Source of the DNA: Bacillota bacterium
Lineage (GTDB): Bacteria > Bacillota > Clostridia > Acetivibrionales > DSM-1351
Assembly (NCBI GenBank): GCA_023444055.1
Contig: JAEZRV010000092.1
Location: forward strand, 1 to 64,000
Length of the DNA: 64,000 nt
Direction: 5' to 3'
Made by a program: the position numbers and the translations under genes. This document shows, piece by piece, positions 9,701 to 16,667 of the stretch. The notes below the pieces were generated by a model that had not been told where the DNA came from, did not search any database, and saw only the letters and a program-made list of their open reading frames with translations. The stretch's first letter is position 1; every line of letters starts with the position of its first letter.

Positions 9701-11065
9701 GTCTTTGACATCATACTGGTATCTATCTAAAAAATTGGTTTTTGTAGAATCGTAACCTGTTTTCGCCAATTCCTTCTTCTCGAATATTTTTCTGTACTGC
9801 ATACTTCCGTCATTAGAAAGACCTTTTGTATATGTATTATATGTAAAGCGTTCTATTCTATTTGTTCTGCAATAGTCAATCTGAGTAAGGTTTTCGTATC
9901 TGTTATATGCAGAATATGTAGTGCCATTTTTAAATGTAAAACCAAGCTCAGGCTGGTCATACCAATAATGGTACTTTGGTTTTCCATCAGTATCATATAC
10001 TCTCTGCATTCTTGTCCTAACTACATGCTTTGAATCACTTACCAATACTGCTGATTTGTCATAAATAATTTTGTTCCCATCAGGAAGGGTTATGATAACT
10101 TGGAATTCTCCTTTTAAATCACCCGAATTAACAGTATTAGGATTCTGCGATGCTTTATAACTATCTTCTAGGCTGTAGCTATTATTTTCAATAGCTCCAA
10201 CTTCAAAGCTTTGATTTTCCTTATATTCTATATTCACTTCTCTTCCAACTGTATCAATAATTTTGGATAGAAGTATCTTACTCTTAGTTTTTCCGTCAAT
10301 CGTATAGTTCTGAGTCTTATACCTAAAAGTTATTGTATTACCATATCTATCTGCTATTCCTAAAACTCTTCCGTCTTCAGCAAAATATGTTTTCTTGCCG
10401 CTTTTGTTTTCCATTAGATAGTATGAGGTTTCTCCATCACCATTACTAAATTCTTTGTTTTCTATTATAGTCACATCATTTATTGTCTGGTTATCAATAG
10501 TATAAGTATTATCATCTTTATTAAGGCTTACAGTATAAACATCACCGCTTTCTGTGTGAAGATACTTGTAGCTTGAACCGTCACTGTTACTCTTTATTTC
10601 AATAGTTGGGAATGAAAATCTCATACCTACACCCAAATCATACCTGTCTTCATAGAAAGAACCTGTAGTATCATCGGTGTAAACTGTATCAACCCATGTT
10701 CCATAAACATAATCTGCTTTCATATCCCTTACATTTGCAGTGCCACTTTTATATATTCTCTTTATTTCCAAATCCAGTCCATTTACACCTGGAAGCACAT
10801 AATCGGTCTGAGCTAGGGAAAGCTCTCCACTCTGCGGGCTGATTGATTCCTCCGATGCATTATTTCTCAGGTATGCAGGAGACAACATAGTATTATACTG
10901 CTGTGTTGGCCCTGTTTGATTATTCATAAATTCCTGTAAAGTTGACTTCTCCGTAGGTACATCCTCTGCAAATACCTTTTCCGTTGGTATGATAATTGTT
11001 AAACAAATCATTGAAAACATTACTGCCGATATAATTAAACTTTTATATGTTTTATTCTTATTCAA
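749..11065 (-). CDS. Giant secreted RHS/YD-repeat protein
   Basis: 3438 residues, with a TTG start at 11065 supported by AGGAGGG 7 nt upstream. A Sec signal peptide covers about residues 1-33 (hydrophobic run, then VFAED). From about residue 270 to 2840 there are dozens of YD repeats (forms such as YEYDKLGNKT and YTYDELNRV). These build the hollow RHS shell that encapsulates a C-terminal cargo. The RHS core signature lies at about 2848-2911 (ETGLYYLRARYYDSYTGRF, then NRYTYCENDPI and YVDPSGH). After the core come about 525 residues: a Thr/Asn/Gly-rich repeat (about 2978-3125), a charged helical part, a Gly-rich hydrophobic stretch (about 3252-3315) typical of pre-toxin segments, and a final tail of about 80 residues without a recognised enzyme motif. 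No LPXTG motif or SLH domain is seen, so the protein is secreted or held by partners. It is the fifth gene of a leftward cluster with two Fn3 proteins. Confidence 0.93.
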   Translation of the reverse strand: MNKNKTYKSLIISAVMFSMICLTIIIPTEKVFAEDVPTEKSTLQEFMNNQTGPTQQYNTMLSPAYLRNNASEESISPQSGELSLAQTDYVLPGVNGLDLEIKRIYKSGTANVRDMKADYVYGTWVDTVYTDDTTGSFYEDRYDLGVGMRFSFPTIEIKSNSDGSSYKYLHTESGDVYTVSLNKDDNTYTIDNQTINDVTIIENKEFSNGDGETSYYLMENKSGKKTYFAEDGRVLGIADRYGNTITFRYKTQNYTIDGKTKSKILLSKIIDTVGREVNIEYKENQSFEVGAIENNSYSLEDSYKASQNPNTVNSGDLKGEFQVIITLPDGNKIIYDKSAVLVSDSKHVVRTRMQRVYDTDGKPKYHYWYDQPELGFTFKNGTTYSAYNRYENLTQIDYCRTNRIERFTYNTYTKGLSNDGSMQYRKIFEKKELAKTGYDSTKTNFLDRYQYDVKDSITYKYTGEADGFGNSAYADAIKEAINGYLEETYRYSTIKTDYKGTNTKYTYNGIHELLNTAETGINHKRTIKTEYDTKKFPLKTVETLIKMENGQETGQAVKKIQNYAYDKNGNLTNYTGPEAARDENGNPTSNKYMVTYGYDYNKFDVMESKSWNQDENTNCQIIFELDGKGNVIQEKRVHCGNENLFITDYEYDSHGNMTKKTVHSNENDYITNYRYGIDADGVNQKGAYLTEQWSTVDNGNIKISKKYAYDFNTGNMKAEIDESAKSDGTDSEGNISYNTYRSNRTNYDYDTLSRLKKITYPDNTLKQYDYSDTYNTSYRTQNKQIEYIDPEGVKFQYQYDIFGNQVKYSVYDKDQNAWHLLKSDEYDSNGNKIKEIDSNGHSTRFTYNSDNMLVNKEYYENDKNRKENVTLDYTYLSPAADDSTSLLLTLTDEDGYKNLLHYDIMNRLVKSERYFDKSTNKVNYTTYKYDYTGKTTEKADAKGKTIFSYDDLGRLITKKDALDKETKYTYNSLDKVITIEETEGRTIGYLYDTAGRVLEERIYNKNSADSYTYKKYGYDKYNDNYSRIETMTQGNVVTDNGIASDTVSSYIEYYFDNMDRVTDEFRKIDENRKTHTHNEYDNKGNKKEIIEYIDESGNSLIKHSYLYDYGDRVTSEEGVMKIVDSASQTTTEYGHYINKFKYDYAGNVLSQEQFNGTGYDKTTYSYDYRNRLTEKSEPFTKDGKVKITKLKYDKRGNLASNTITCNGVDCVIQYLYNGMGKITTKIDSEGFVTKYLYDDVGNLIKEVDPRYSSQDITSAPGIEYSYDALNRLVTTSVINEDKSKTVISYKEYDGRGNVTKEADGEGYNYNDPLKSIGKKYEYDANNNLKGYISAQTAKDNKAKGTNIYTKTYTYDGSGRILTETDAYGNKTKNTYFLNGMLKETVYTDLSRESYEYDLTGKAKVIKTDKAQNVTATYSNVFGKIYKTEYPDNTYEDFEYSAKGELIRSTDRARNNKYFEYNLLGNMTSQREYIKTDAGYDYYKLVKSNYDEKGNALSTETFENKVTADALTGGEEKSIGDLVQYFYDRNGKTTLISGPFAHETISQYDKEGNLITQKQKISENEYQITRNKYDVQSRPVEQALLVDTSDVEGNYIRNVEFDKEYTKKIKSKTAYTYYTDGQLKTKKYTNGKDSDGNITELIYDLDKNLIKKTEALGKLDIITSYKYDLNGNLTKETNETDEKDISVTYDYDSMNRLIRKKTPYSDGEQAVTRYIYDDAGNLKKQIQPNAYEAAKDTAELAETMEGISYIYDSMNRRLMTILPNGKAAECLKYDANGNVNKRVDGIRYADALADNSTTGDDYNADMQQALGTMYDYDGLNRVIKTTDALGNSKGYYKSYEYDLLGNITKLTDENQHATNYEYNADGTLKKVTFADTGAVEYTYDKLGRKTSQKDQRGNITTYSYNSFGSIKTETDTYGNTTENKTDLLGNIVTVKDKNGSCTYIEYDVANRISKKKLPLEKNSSGNIVYIIENYTYNALGKVAKKEITGTKDKLSSRKTEYTYYDNGLVYTVSVNSEAYTESYYDKNGNTIKTVKLRSADVYDIQKFEYDSMDRLVKDIKLVDTGDIYTGAFDAAQLSALEALRDNEYTDKYRMITAYEYDILGNKIKETSPSAYLYGEGTANRDKYTTTYAYDELNRLSKVTRKYEDDTGNIKDVYTQYTYDAVGNKETVINERGFGTTYTYDELNRVKTIEDAENSTIEYNYDLAGNKTSETNAKGTMTYDYDKLNRLKTVTDAYNKVISRNLYDANGNIIKTIDALGYLSGSTDESRYGTEYSYNLANMLIVKSTPEAVEKNTYTTKYDYNHYGELIKQINSLGEATAYEYDRAGRLAKVTDPLKVVTKYEYDKLGNKTYMTDGRGKLTSYTYTAFGMLKTVTNPDNKTEAYKYDLSGNMVCVTDKKGNNTVYTYDNIGLLLERKVNETGDSVKYTYDEAGNRSSMEDESGKVTYEYDKNNRLKAIKKNSTAQLSYDYDAIGNVTKVTDLKGYQVDYTYDAVSRMETVAYGGKTTTYQYDDNGRRESITYEGGIKEAYEYDKDNHLVSMSNKMPNGSVISEYAYEYNLAGRQISKTDSYGTTSYEYDKAGRITKVTAPGKTTVYAYDRAGNRTSLNETYTSPQPSEYVDGTTGKGIQYILKKSDYTYSSSNTLLKLTERMFDGSSKEIARRTTSYIYDNNGNQLKQSISHTLPNNIQLRPSVKGTAYGNTTSGSIDTLLEKTSYTYDGFNRLKETETIKGGIRTTAEYTYNGDDLRVSKTVKKSDNDYTAEVTNYQYDRQNVILETDASNNIKARYIKGINYIAKTDAQSSLTYFLYNGHGDVVQTTDEAGTVQNQYDYDIWGNPTLTVETASNAIRYAGEFFDNETGLYYLRARYYDSYTGRFTSEDSYWGEEENPLSLNRYTYCENDPIQYVDPSGHLTDYELDFFLGEGAAEKYGTKANKNAEETSGSGKSNNVTIFDSMLGILYDVDSSEVGWWESVGWRVFDGNVGSGTIDNYGNTSVINTSNGSNTTITNHDGYNIGTINTGTGSNTTINNRGIIDTINVGENGTAEIYNYGTITNITGGDITDGTEKGMYIENRGTIGYVLTGRDSHNVIDNEGGNLTLETGEGNETVLIGGHEGTIIKDGKGKIYLWLYNTYTGESKKVYYDKSEGAKKGIEQLLEHGWSFYKPGGARINVVPESDVLYASYDINKAPMGVQKVLKRLFEQLKEIKEKHGLYTMGIKIQNEDEAIENTLLLIENQINFAKSELGGVVGRIQSVGAGTIQAISGVTEAMTGAAIFTGTSWTGVGIPVGLAGGYMAIDGASNATGGASKVWNALFGNNEGDTANFMKVAYKKMSPEYGESIYNLTQLGIGLYCVGKGLTQLPSKSVNVYARPQNITRAQSEGLSYRTDILDINNQLVVTTRTQTGMILERTIIDKSQLKSGTLFIGVDAKNTKDAKDSIN

Positions 11066-11102
11066 AATCAGCCCTCCTAGTTGATAAATTTTTCAACTAT
11101 TT

Positions 11103-11993
11103 TTAATAGTATTTTTCTTCGTATGCCAATGCAAAAATGTCTTCTATTGAAAGTCCCTGCTTTATTGATTTTAGAACGCTATTCTCAGTCTTTCCAAGCT
11201 TTTGAGATATTGTCAGTGCTCCTACAACCTCTTTTTCTGAGAGCCCACTTTGTTTTGTATACTTTGTAAGCTTTTCTCTTGTAAGTGATAGATGCGGTGA
11301 TTTTTCTAATCCGTTTACTATCCCATATTGAGCATTGATTAACCGCCAACTTAAACCTTCTATTTTTTTGTTTATAATATTTTCAAATTCTGCCTTTGCA
11401 TTCTGGCTTACTCTATCAGCTATCATAACATCATCTTCACCTATATCAGCTGTATTTAAAAGCTTTTGAAGATACTGAGAATCAAAGCTTCTAGGCGCAA
11501 ATTCAGGATTGCCCTTTTTATATGCCTTAAATATGTCAGGCCAACTTTTGCCTGTTTCTTTTACTTTAATCATCTTCTCAAGATTATTGACACTACCGTA
11601 GCAGACATTTAAATATGTGTATGCAATGAGTATATCAGGTAACTTATGCCCCTCTCTTATTAACCTTTCAATCTCATTCTTGAAGACTATATGTACATTC
11701 AAAGTCTTAAGAAGACTTTTATAGTTATCTACATTTTTTGTATAATCATCAGGATCAGAAGCCTTTATCAAATCCAATATATCCTGTGAAATTTCAATAC
11801 CTGTTTCATCCTTAAGCTGGCTATTAACTTTTGCAGGCTGATTTGTAAATTCATTTTCTGTATCTGTAACTGCTGCTATTTTCTCACTAGATAAGTAGCT
11901 TCCAAGCTTCGAATAGCATATATAGCCTGCCAGTATTAAAAACACCGCTGTTATTGTAATCACCAGTACTCTTGCCTTTTTTACCTTACTCAT
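11103..11993 (-). CDS. Membrane-anchored protein with GxSWxDIFxAY repeats
   Basis: 296 residues, family not recognised. An N-terminal segment (about residues 8-27, after a KVKKAR charge cluster) should act as an uncleaved signal anchor, leaving an extracytoplasmic helical domain. A short motif recurs four times: EGHKLPDILIAY (114-125), TGKSWPDIFKAY (147-158), EGLSWRLINAQY (212-223) and QGLSIEDIFALAY (279-291). This implies a repeated helical hairpin. AAAGGAG precedes the ATG at good spacing. The gene starts 37 nt upstream of the RHS start and about 200 nt after the related 330-codon gene, so it is likely cotranscribed with the RHS gene. A role in export, folding or anchoring of the RHS protein is plausible from context but unproven. 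Confidence 0.7.
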   Translation of the reverse strand: MSKVKKARVLVITITAVFLILAGYICYSKLGSYLSSEKIAAVTDTENEFTNQPAKVNSQLKDETGIEISQDILDLIKASDPDDYTKNVDNYKSLLKTLNVHIVFKNEIERLIREGHKLPDILIAYTYLNVCYGSVNNLEKMIKVKETGKSWPDIFKAYKKGNPEFAPRSFDSQYLQKLLNTADIGEDDVMIADRVSQNAKAEFENIINKKIEGLSWRLINAQYGIVNGLEKSPHLSLTREKLTKYTKQSGLSEKEVVGALTISQKLGKTENSVLKSIKQGLSIEDIFALAYEEKYY

Positions 11994-12202
11994 GGACTAA
12001 TTCTCCTTTTTGTTCTTAAGAATTTGCTTACATATTAAGTTGATTTTGTATTCAAACTTATCAATGGTTTACCGCCAAAATAATCACTTGAATTAGTAAG
12101 GTTCATCTATTGACCCCACAAATCCAGCAATTATCTCTAATGTAGCTTTTAAATCTGTAGATATAAGCACCTGCAAGTTTTAAACTATAATATAAACCTT
12201 TT

Positions 12203-13159
12203 TTAATTATCTAATGGGTTTATCTCCTGAATTTCATTCATTATCTCATCTGTTGGGTTTTTAGGTTTTACATCCGGAGCATTTGGTTTTGGAACATCTG
12301 GTAATGGACTTTTTTCCTTTGCAACACTAATGCTATTTTCTGTTTTTACTGTCTTATCATTTTGCTGCAAAGCATCTGTACTATCATTCTCTTTGTTTTC
12401 CTTCTGAATTCTTTCAATAGCCTTCTGTTCAATCTTTTCAAGATTTATAATCTTTTGCTCATCCAGCAATGGTCTTTTCTCTTCTTTACTTTTTAAATAT
12501 GATTTCTTGTCCTTTATGTATTCATTTAAATCAAGTTCTGCCTGAATTGAATACAGATACTCATCAAGTGCTTTTTCATAACTTTCGAAATCAGTTTTAA
12601 GCTTAAGCATAAAATATACTGCATTTTTTACATCTATTTTTTCAAGTAACTTTGTATATAATGAAATATCTTCACTGTCTTTTTCAGAACTGCTTACACT
12701 AACCTCTGGCTTCTCCACCACTATCTGATTGTTTTGTACAATCTCCTGTAGCTGGAAAACAACTCTTTCTTCAAGCATTTTAGCCTCATTTATTTCCTCG
12801 TCCGAGAAGCCCTCCTTTTTTAGTTTATTAGTGAATTCCTCTTCAAGACCTGAATTTAAAAGTAAATCATCCCTATTACTTCTGTCTTTTTTCTTACTAA
12901 GATTAGTACTGGTTTTTAAAACCTTTAAAACCTCATTCCATGAACGTCCTTTAGACTTTAGCTCAAATATTTCTTCAGTACTAAAGCCTGTCTCATTTGA
13001 TATTTCAGATGCAATTCTTCTATCCTCTTCACTAGCACTTTCCATAGTTATAGAATTTTTATTACCAATTCCGCTTATAGTCAATGGTATAGTGGTCAAA
13101 AGTATAACTGCTGCTAGTAATAAGGCGACAAGCTTGTATTTTTTACCAATTTTTTTCAT
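12203..13159 (-). CDS. Secreted or anchored coiled-coil protein, unknown family
   Basis: 318 residues from the ATG at 13159, preferred because GAAAGGAA lies 11 nt upstream; an upstream ATG at 13195 lacks an SD. The N-terminus MKKIGKKYKLVALLLAAVIL is a signal peptide or anchor. The middle is Glu/Lys-rich and probably helical (LLDEQKIINLEKIEQKAIER). The end is Pro/Lys-rich (LPDVPKPNAPDVKPKNPTDE), like a wall-spanning linker. It contains GFSTEEIFELKSKGRSWNEV, close to the G.SW.DIF repeats of the next gene, so the two appear related. It lies between the Fn3 proteins and the RHS gene. Function unknown. Confidence 0.65.
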   Translation of the reverse strand: MKKIGKKYKLVALLLAAVILLTTIPLTISGIGNKNSITMESASEEDRRIASEISNETGFSTEEIFELKSKGRSWNEVLKVLKTSTNLSKKKDRSNRDDLLLNSGLEEEFTNKLKKEGFSDEEINEAKMLEERVVFQLQEIVQNNQIVVEKPEVSVSSSEKDSEDISLYTKLLEKIDVKNAVYFMLKLKTDFESYEKALDEYLYSIQAELDLNEYIKDKKSYLKSKEEKRPLLDEQKIINLEKIEQKAIERIQKENKENDSTDALQQNDKTVKTENSISVAKEKSPLPDVPKPNAPDVKPKNPTDEIMNEIQEINPLDN

Positions 13160-13212
13160 AACAACATCATTCCTTTCGCTGTGCTCAAGGCACAAAATGA
13201 TATAAAATTATC

Positions 13213-13337
13213 GGTGGAGAACCCTGCTTCGATGTGGTAAGCAGTCTTTTTACGGCTCCACCTACACTGGCAAAAACCCACTTGTGGGTTTTGTGGCTCG
13301 AAAACGCACTATGTTTGCAATGACTTTGTTTTCGAGC
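13213..13337 (-). ncRNA. Hairpin-rich intergenic element, possible structured leader or RNA-processing site
   Basis: Between the stop of the upstream Fn3 gene (13349) and the SD of the 330-codon gene there are three stem-loops in 125 nt. The first pairs GCTCGAAAAC (13296-13305) with GTTTTCGAGC (13328-13337). The second is the near-perfect palindrome AAAACCCAC/GTGGGTTTT (13273-13292). The third pairs GGTGGAG (13213-13219) with CTCCACC (13256-13262) around an inner CTGCTT/AAGCAG stem. No T-tract follows any of them on the minus strand, so simple terminators are unlikely. No known riboswitch class is matched. Transcript processing or stabilisation between operon genes is one possibility. Confidence 0.5.
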
Positions 13338-13348
13338 TATTGCCTCTC

Positions 13349-16300
13349 TTATTCAATATTAAAATTGATATTTGCCATTCCGCTTATTTTAGGATTAAAA
13401 ATTATTGTAGTAATTTCTCCAGACCAGTTTTTACCGGGTACTACGCTCTCACTTACAACAAACTCTATTCTTCCAGCACTATATTGAACAGTCATATTTG
13501 TACCAGCTATTTTTCCAGAAGTTATATTGCACTCTTTTGTATATTCACATAAATCTACTGCTTCTAGTTCCTCCGGATTATATGTAACCACAAATTTCAA
13601 ATTTCCAAAAGATTGAATATTAGAAGCGAGAAATGCAAAATTGAACTCTGTTCCACTAATACATTCTATCTGATATGACAATCCTGTAGTAGTCACTGTT
13701 ATTGGGTTGCTCCATGAAGCTCCAGTAGTGTTCTTGGCTCTTACCCTATATGTATGTGTCGTTCCAGGTGTAAGATCGTTATGAGGGTAACTTGACACTT
13801 CTCCCACATCCTCGATAACTCCATCAATTTCAACATCATATGCTACACCGGCTTCTTTAGTCCAGCTTAGAATTATCTGTGTATTAGTTGCATTTGCAAT
13901 TACACCCTGAGGTGCACTTGGAGGATTTGGTAATGTAGAGAGAGCTACTGCTGCACACCATTTACCATATCCATTAGCATCCTTTGTTCTTACCCTATAG
14001 GAATAAAATGTTAAAGGCTCAAGTCCAGTATGGTTATATACTGTACTCTTTCCATTATCTACAATTTTACCATCTACTTCAATCTCATACTGTGCATCTG
14101 TTTTAACTGCCTGCCAAGATAGTGTCACAGATTCGTTAGTAACAACTGCCACAATATTCGACATAGCAGAATTATCAACAATATCCGAATTCTCCTGTGG
14201 TAATGTAGAAATTTCAGCAAAACCGCTCCATTCACCTACACCGCTGATATTCCTTGCTCTTATTCTATATTTATGTTTAGTATTTGGAGTAAGTCCTGTA
14301 TCCGTATATGATGCTCCGTTAATATTATTTACAGTTCTATTCTCGTCAATTTCAATCTCATAGTTCTCTGCAAAAGCTGAATTGTACCAGTTCAAAGTTA
14401 TAGAATCCATCTCTGCAGTTGCCATAATATTAGTAGGAGCTTGTGGTATTTCAGGCCATGTTTTAATAGTCAGTTTAGCACTATAAGCACTGCTTCCACC
14501 TTCGTTAAATGCCCATATTTCGCAACTATATGTGCTATTTGCTGGCAATCCATCTATTGTGATAGCAGTGGATGTGGTTGTCTGAGTATAACTACCGTTG
14601 TTGCCTTCAATTGCTATATTGTATCCGACTGCGCCTTCTGTTTCATCCCAAGATAGGTTTATGCTATATCTTGATGCAGTGCCGTTAACATTTTGAGGTG
14701 TTGCAGGTGGATTTGGAAGTGTACTTTCTTTCACAACCTCACTCCATCCGCTGTGTCCACCTTCATTCTTAGCTCGTATATGAAACTTATGTAAGGAATC
14801 AGGTTGCAAACCATCATATGTATATGTGGTACCTGTCGTATATATCAAATTTATATCTTCAGCTGAATCTACTCCTGCATCAGTCTCTATTTCGTATCCT
14901 TTTGCATTTGCTACTGGATCCCAGCTGATTGTTATTGAAGTTTGTGTTTTACTGGCAATTGATAGTACAGGTGCTATTTCAGGTGGATTAGGGAAAGTAG
15001 TACCTGATATATAACTGCTCCAGGGTCCTACTCCACCTGCATTTACAGTTCGTATTCTATATTGATGTGTGCTGTCTGCAGCAAGGTTATTATGGGTATA
15101 TGTATTTCCTGTCACAGTCACTGTGTCAGAGGTATTGCTGTCAAACTCAATTATATATGAAGCATTGTTTATCGCATCCCATGATAGTTTTAAGCTATTA
15201 ATGCCTCTCTCAAGAGATATATTAGTAGGCGGCTGTGCCAGTGTTGTCGCTGTTATTTCTTGTGAAAATACACTTTCTGTCCCTGCGCTATTTTTGACTA
15301 CAACATTAACTGCATATTTTGTATTCTGTAACAGACCCGTGGCAGTTACCTCTTTATTGGTAAGAGTTATCCATTGAGGTGATGTAGATAATGTTCCGCT
15401 AGCAGTTACATAGCTTGAATCAACCATGACCTGATATAGTGTCGTTGCAGGGTTTGAGTCAAAGATATTTATATCCATAGAATTGACAGTAGCATTGCTC
15501 TTTGTCACTTGTGGAACCTGAAGCTTTGTTCTTACCTGCTGTTCTTCCGATGTAGCAATATTCCCAGATGTGTCCTTGACTTCAACATTGACTGAATATA
15601 TAGTATCAGGTAACAATGAAATTTTGGGATATGAGTCATACGATATCCAATCAGAAGCAATATTATCCACAGTATATCGATATTGTAGATTACTCGTTGG
15701 AGTAATGGCGTCTGATGCCGTTACATATATGTTAATACGTGTATCCAGTGGTATACAGGTTACGTTGCTTATTGTCGGGGATCTATCTACTACAAATGAG
15801 ATCGTTTTGCTTACCGGCTCACCTATTCCATCACTCACCTCAAATTTCAGTGGATGACTGCCATCCGATAAAGAACCTATACTCAGTGCATTAAAAACCA
15901 CTTTTCGCCCGGAACTATCAGCAGTATTGGTTATTGTTTTTGTTTCTTTTAATACTGAGTCTATATAATATTTACAAGTTAAGGTGTCGCCAAATGTATC
16001 AAAAACAGTCATTGAAAGCTCACTGTTTTTCCCTTGGGATAATATTGTATCTTGAGAAGGTGTAGTAGATATAATTGATGGTGCTACATTCGAGCCTTTA
16101 AGAATATACCAATAGCCGTCAGTATGCATTCCATTATTAGGATAAGTCCCCTCCGGTGCCGCTAAATTAGTAGCTACTAAGCTTCCCTTAGACGCACTTC
16201 TTGTTCTTCTGTATATTTCTTCATCATAATATCCAGTCGAACCGATATTTCCAGCATAAGCATGTCTATATCTAAATGCAGAAAATGTATAATTAGAATG

Positions 16301-16606
16301 ACTATAATCATCCTGATGATTCACCCACATTGCATTCTCTATGGATGGGGTATTATAGACATATTCGCTACCATTCCACACTGACCAGCCAGTATGTGTA
16401 GAGAATACAGCTTGTAGATTTACCGTACCAGCCCCATGAACATATGAATAAACCTCATCACTCCACGGTGAAAATGATACAGTATATTTGTCATAATAGC
16501 ATATATTTGCTGCTTCAACATTACCTTCAAACGAAACACTAATATTTATAAATGTAAATAAAACCATCAAAAACACTATTAATTTCTTTCTCTTAATTTT
16601 TAACAT
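13349..16606 (-). CDS. Secreted Fn3-repeat protein with C-terminal cohesin-like domain
   Basis: 1085 residues from the ATG at 16606, chosen because TGGAGG stands just upstream; an upstream ATG at 16633 lacks an SD. The N-terminus (MLKIKRKKLIVFLMVLFTF) is a signal peptide, followed by an unknown Tyr/Trp-rich domain of about 140 residues. Two Ig- or cadherin-like segments follow (PSIISTTPSQDTILSQGKNS; DRSPTISNVTCIPLDTRIN). Six clear Fn3 domains come next, each with the I.LSW....G Y.IE.DG pattern and an RVRA.N..G..W segment. The last ~105 residues resemble a cohesin or CBM-like beta-sandwich (LKFVVTYNPEELEAVDL; YSAGRIEFVV) and are homologous to the end of the next upstream gene. It lies downstream of that paralog in the same direction. 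Likely a cell-surface or secreted binding protein; no catalytic domain is seen. Confidence 0.8.
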   Translation of the reverse strand: MLKIKRKKLIVFLMVLFTFINISVSFEGNVEAANICYYDKYTVSFSPWSDEVYSYVHGAGTVNLQAVFSTHTGWSVWNGSEYVYNTPSIENAMWVNHQDDYSHSNYTFSAFRYRHAYAGNIGSTGYYDEEIYRRTRSASKGSLVATNLAAPEGTYPNNGMHTDGYWYILKGSNVAPSIISTTPSQDTILSQGKNSELSMTVFDTFGDTLTCKYYIDSVLKETKTITNTADSSGRKVVFNALSIGSLSDGSHPLKFEVSDGIGEPVSKTISFVVDRSPTISNVTCIPLDTRINIYVTASDAITPTSNLQYRYTVDNIASDWISYDSYPKISLLPDTIYSVNVEVKDTSGNIATSEEQQVRTKLQVPQVTKSNATVNSMDINIFDSNPATTLYQVMVDSSYVTASGTLSTSPQWITLTNKEVTATGLLQNTKYAVNVVVKNSAGTESVFSQEITATTLAQPPTNISLERGINSLKLSWDAINNASYIIEFDSNTSDTVTVTGNTYTHNNLAADSTHQYRIRTVNAGGVGPWSSYISGTTFPNPPEIAPVLSIASKTQTSITISWDPVANAKGYEIETDAGVDSAEDINLIYTTGTTYTYDGLQPDSLHKFHIRAKNEGGHSGWSEVVKESTLPNPPATPQNVNGTASRYSINLSWDETEGAVGYNIAIEGNNGSYTQTTTSTAITIDGLPANSTYSCEIWAFNEGGSSAYSAKLTIKTWPEIPQAPTNIMATAEMDSITLNWYNSAFAENYEIEIDENRTVNNINGASYTDTGLTPNTKHKYRIRARNISGVGEWSGFAEISTLPQENSDIVDNSAMSNIVAVVTNESVTLSWQAVKTDAQYEIEVDGKIVDNGKSTVYNHTGLEPLTFYSYRVRTKDANGYGKWCAAVALSTLPNPPSAPQGVIANATNTQIILSWTKEAGVAYDVEIDGVIEDVGEVSSYPHNDLTPGTTHTYRVRAKNTTGASWSNPITVTTTGLSYQIECISGTEFNFAFLASNIQSFGNLKFVVTYNPEELEAVDLCEYTKECNITSGKIAGTNMTVQYSAGRIEFVVSESVVPGKNWSGEITTIIFNPKISGMANINFNIE

Positions 16607-16667
16607 ATAACCTCCACACCGATTTCGGCACAAAAATGACGAACTATCAAAAATTGTCTCTAAACCC

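Noticed and set aside
1393..10000. Several plus-strand open frames opposite the RHS gene (for example 1808-2191, 2588-2956, 6436-6822)
   Set aside because: Shadows of the repetitive RHS coding sequence; no SD, Cys/Ser/Leu-rich low-complexity translations, no family patterns.
749..11065. RHS protein as wall-anchored by sortase or SLH domains
   Set aside because: No LPXTG-like motif, C-terminal membrane helix or SLH repeat is present.
13213..13337. Triple-hairpin region as a c-di-GMP, cobalamin or tetrahydrofolate riboswitch
   Set aside because: The conserved core bases of these classes are absent; only the GGTGGAG/CTCCACC stem resembles some of them.
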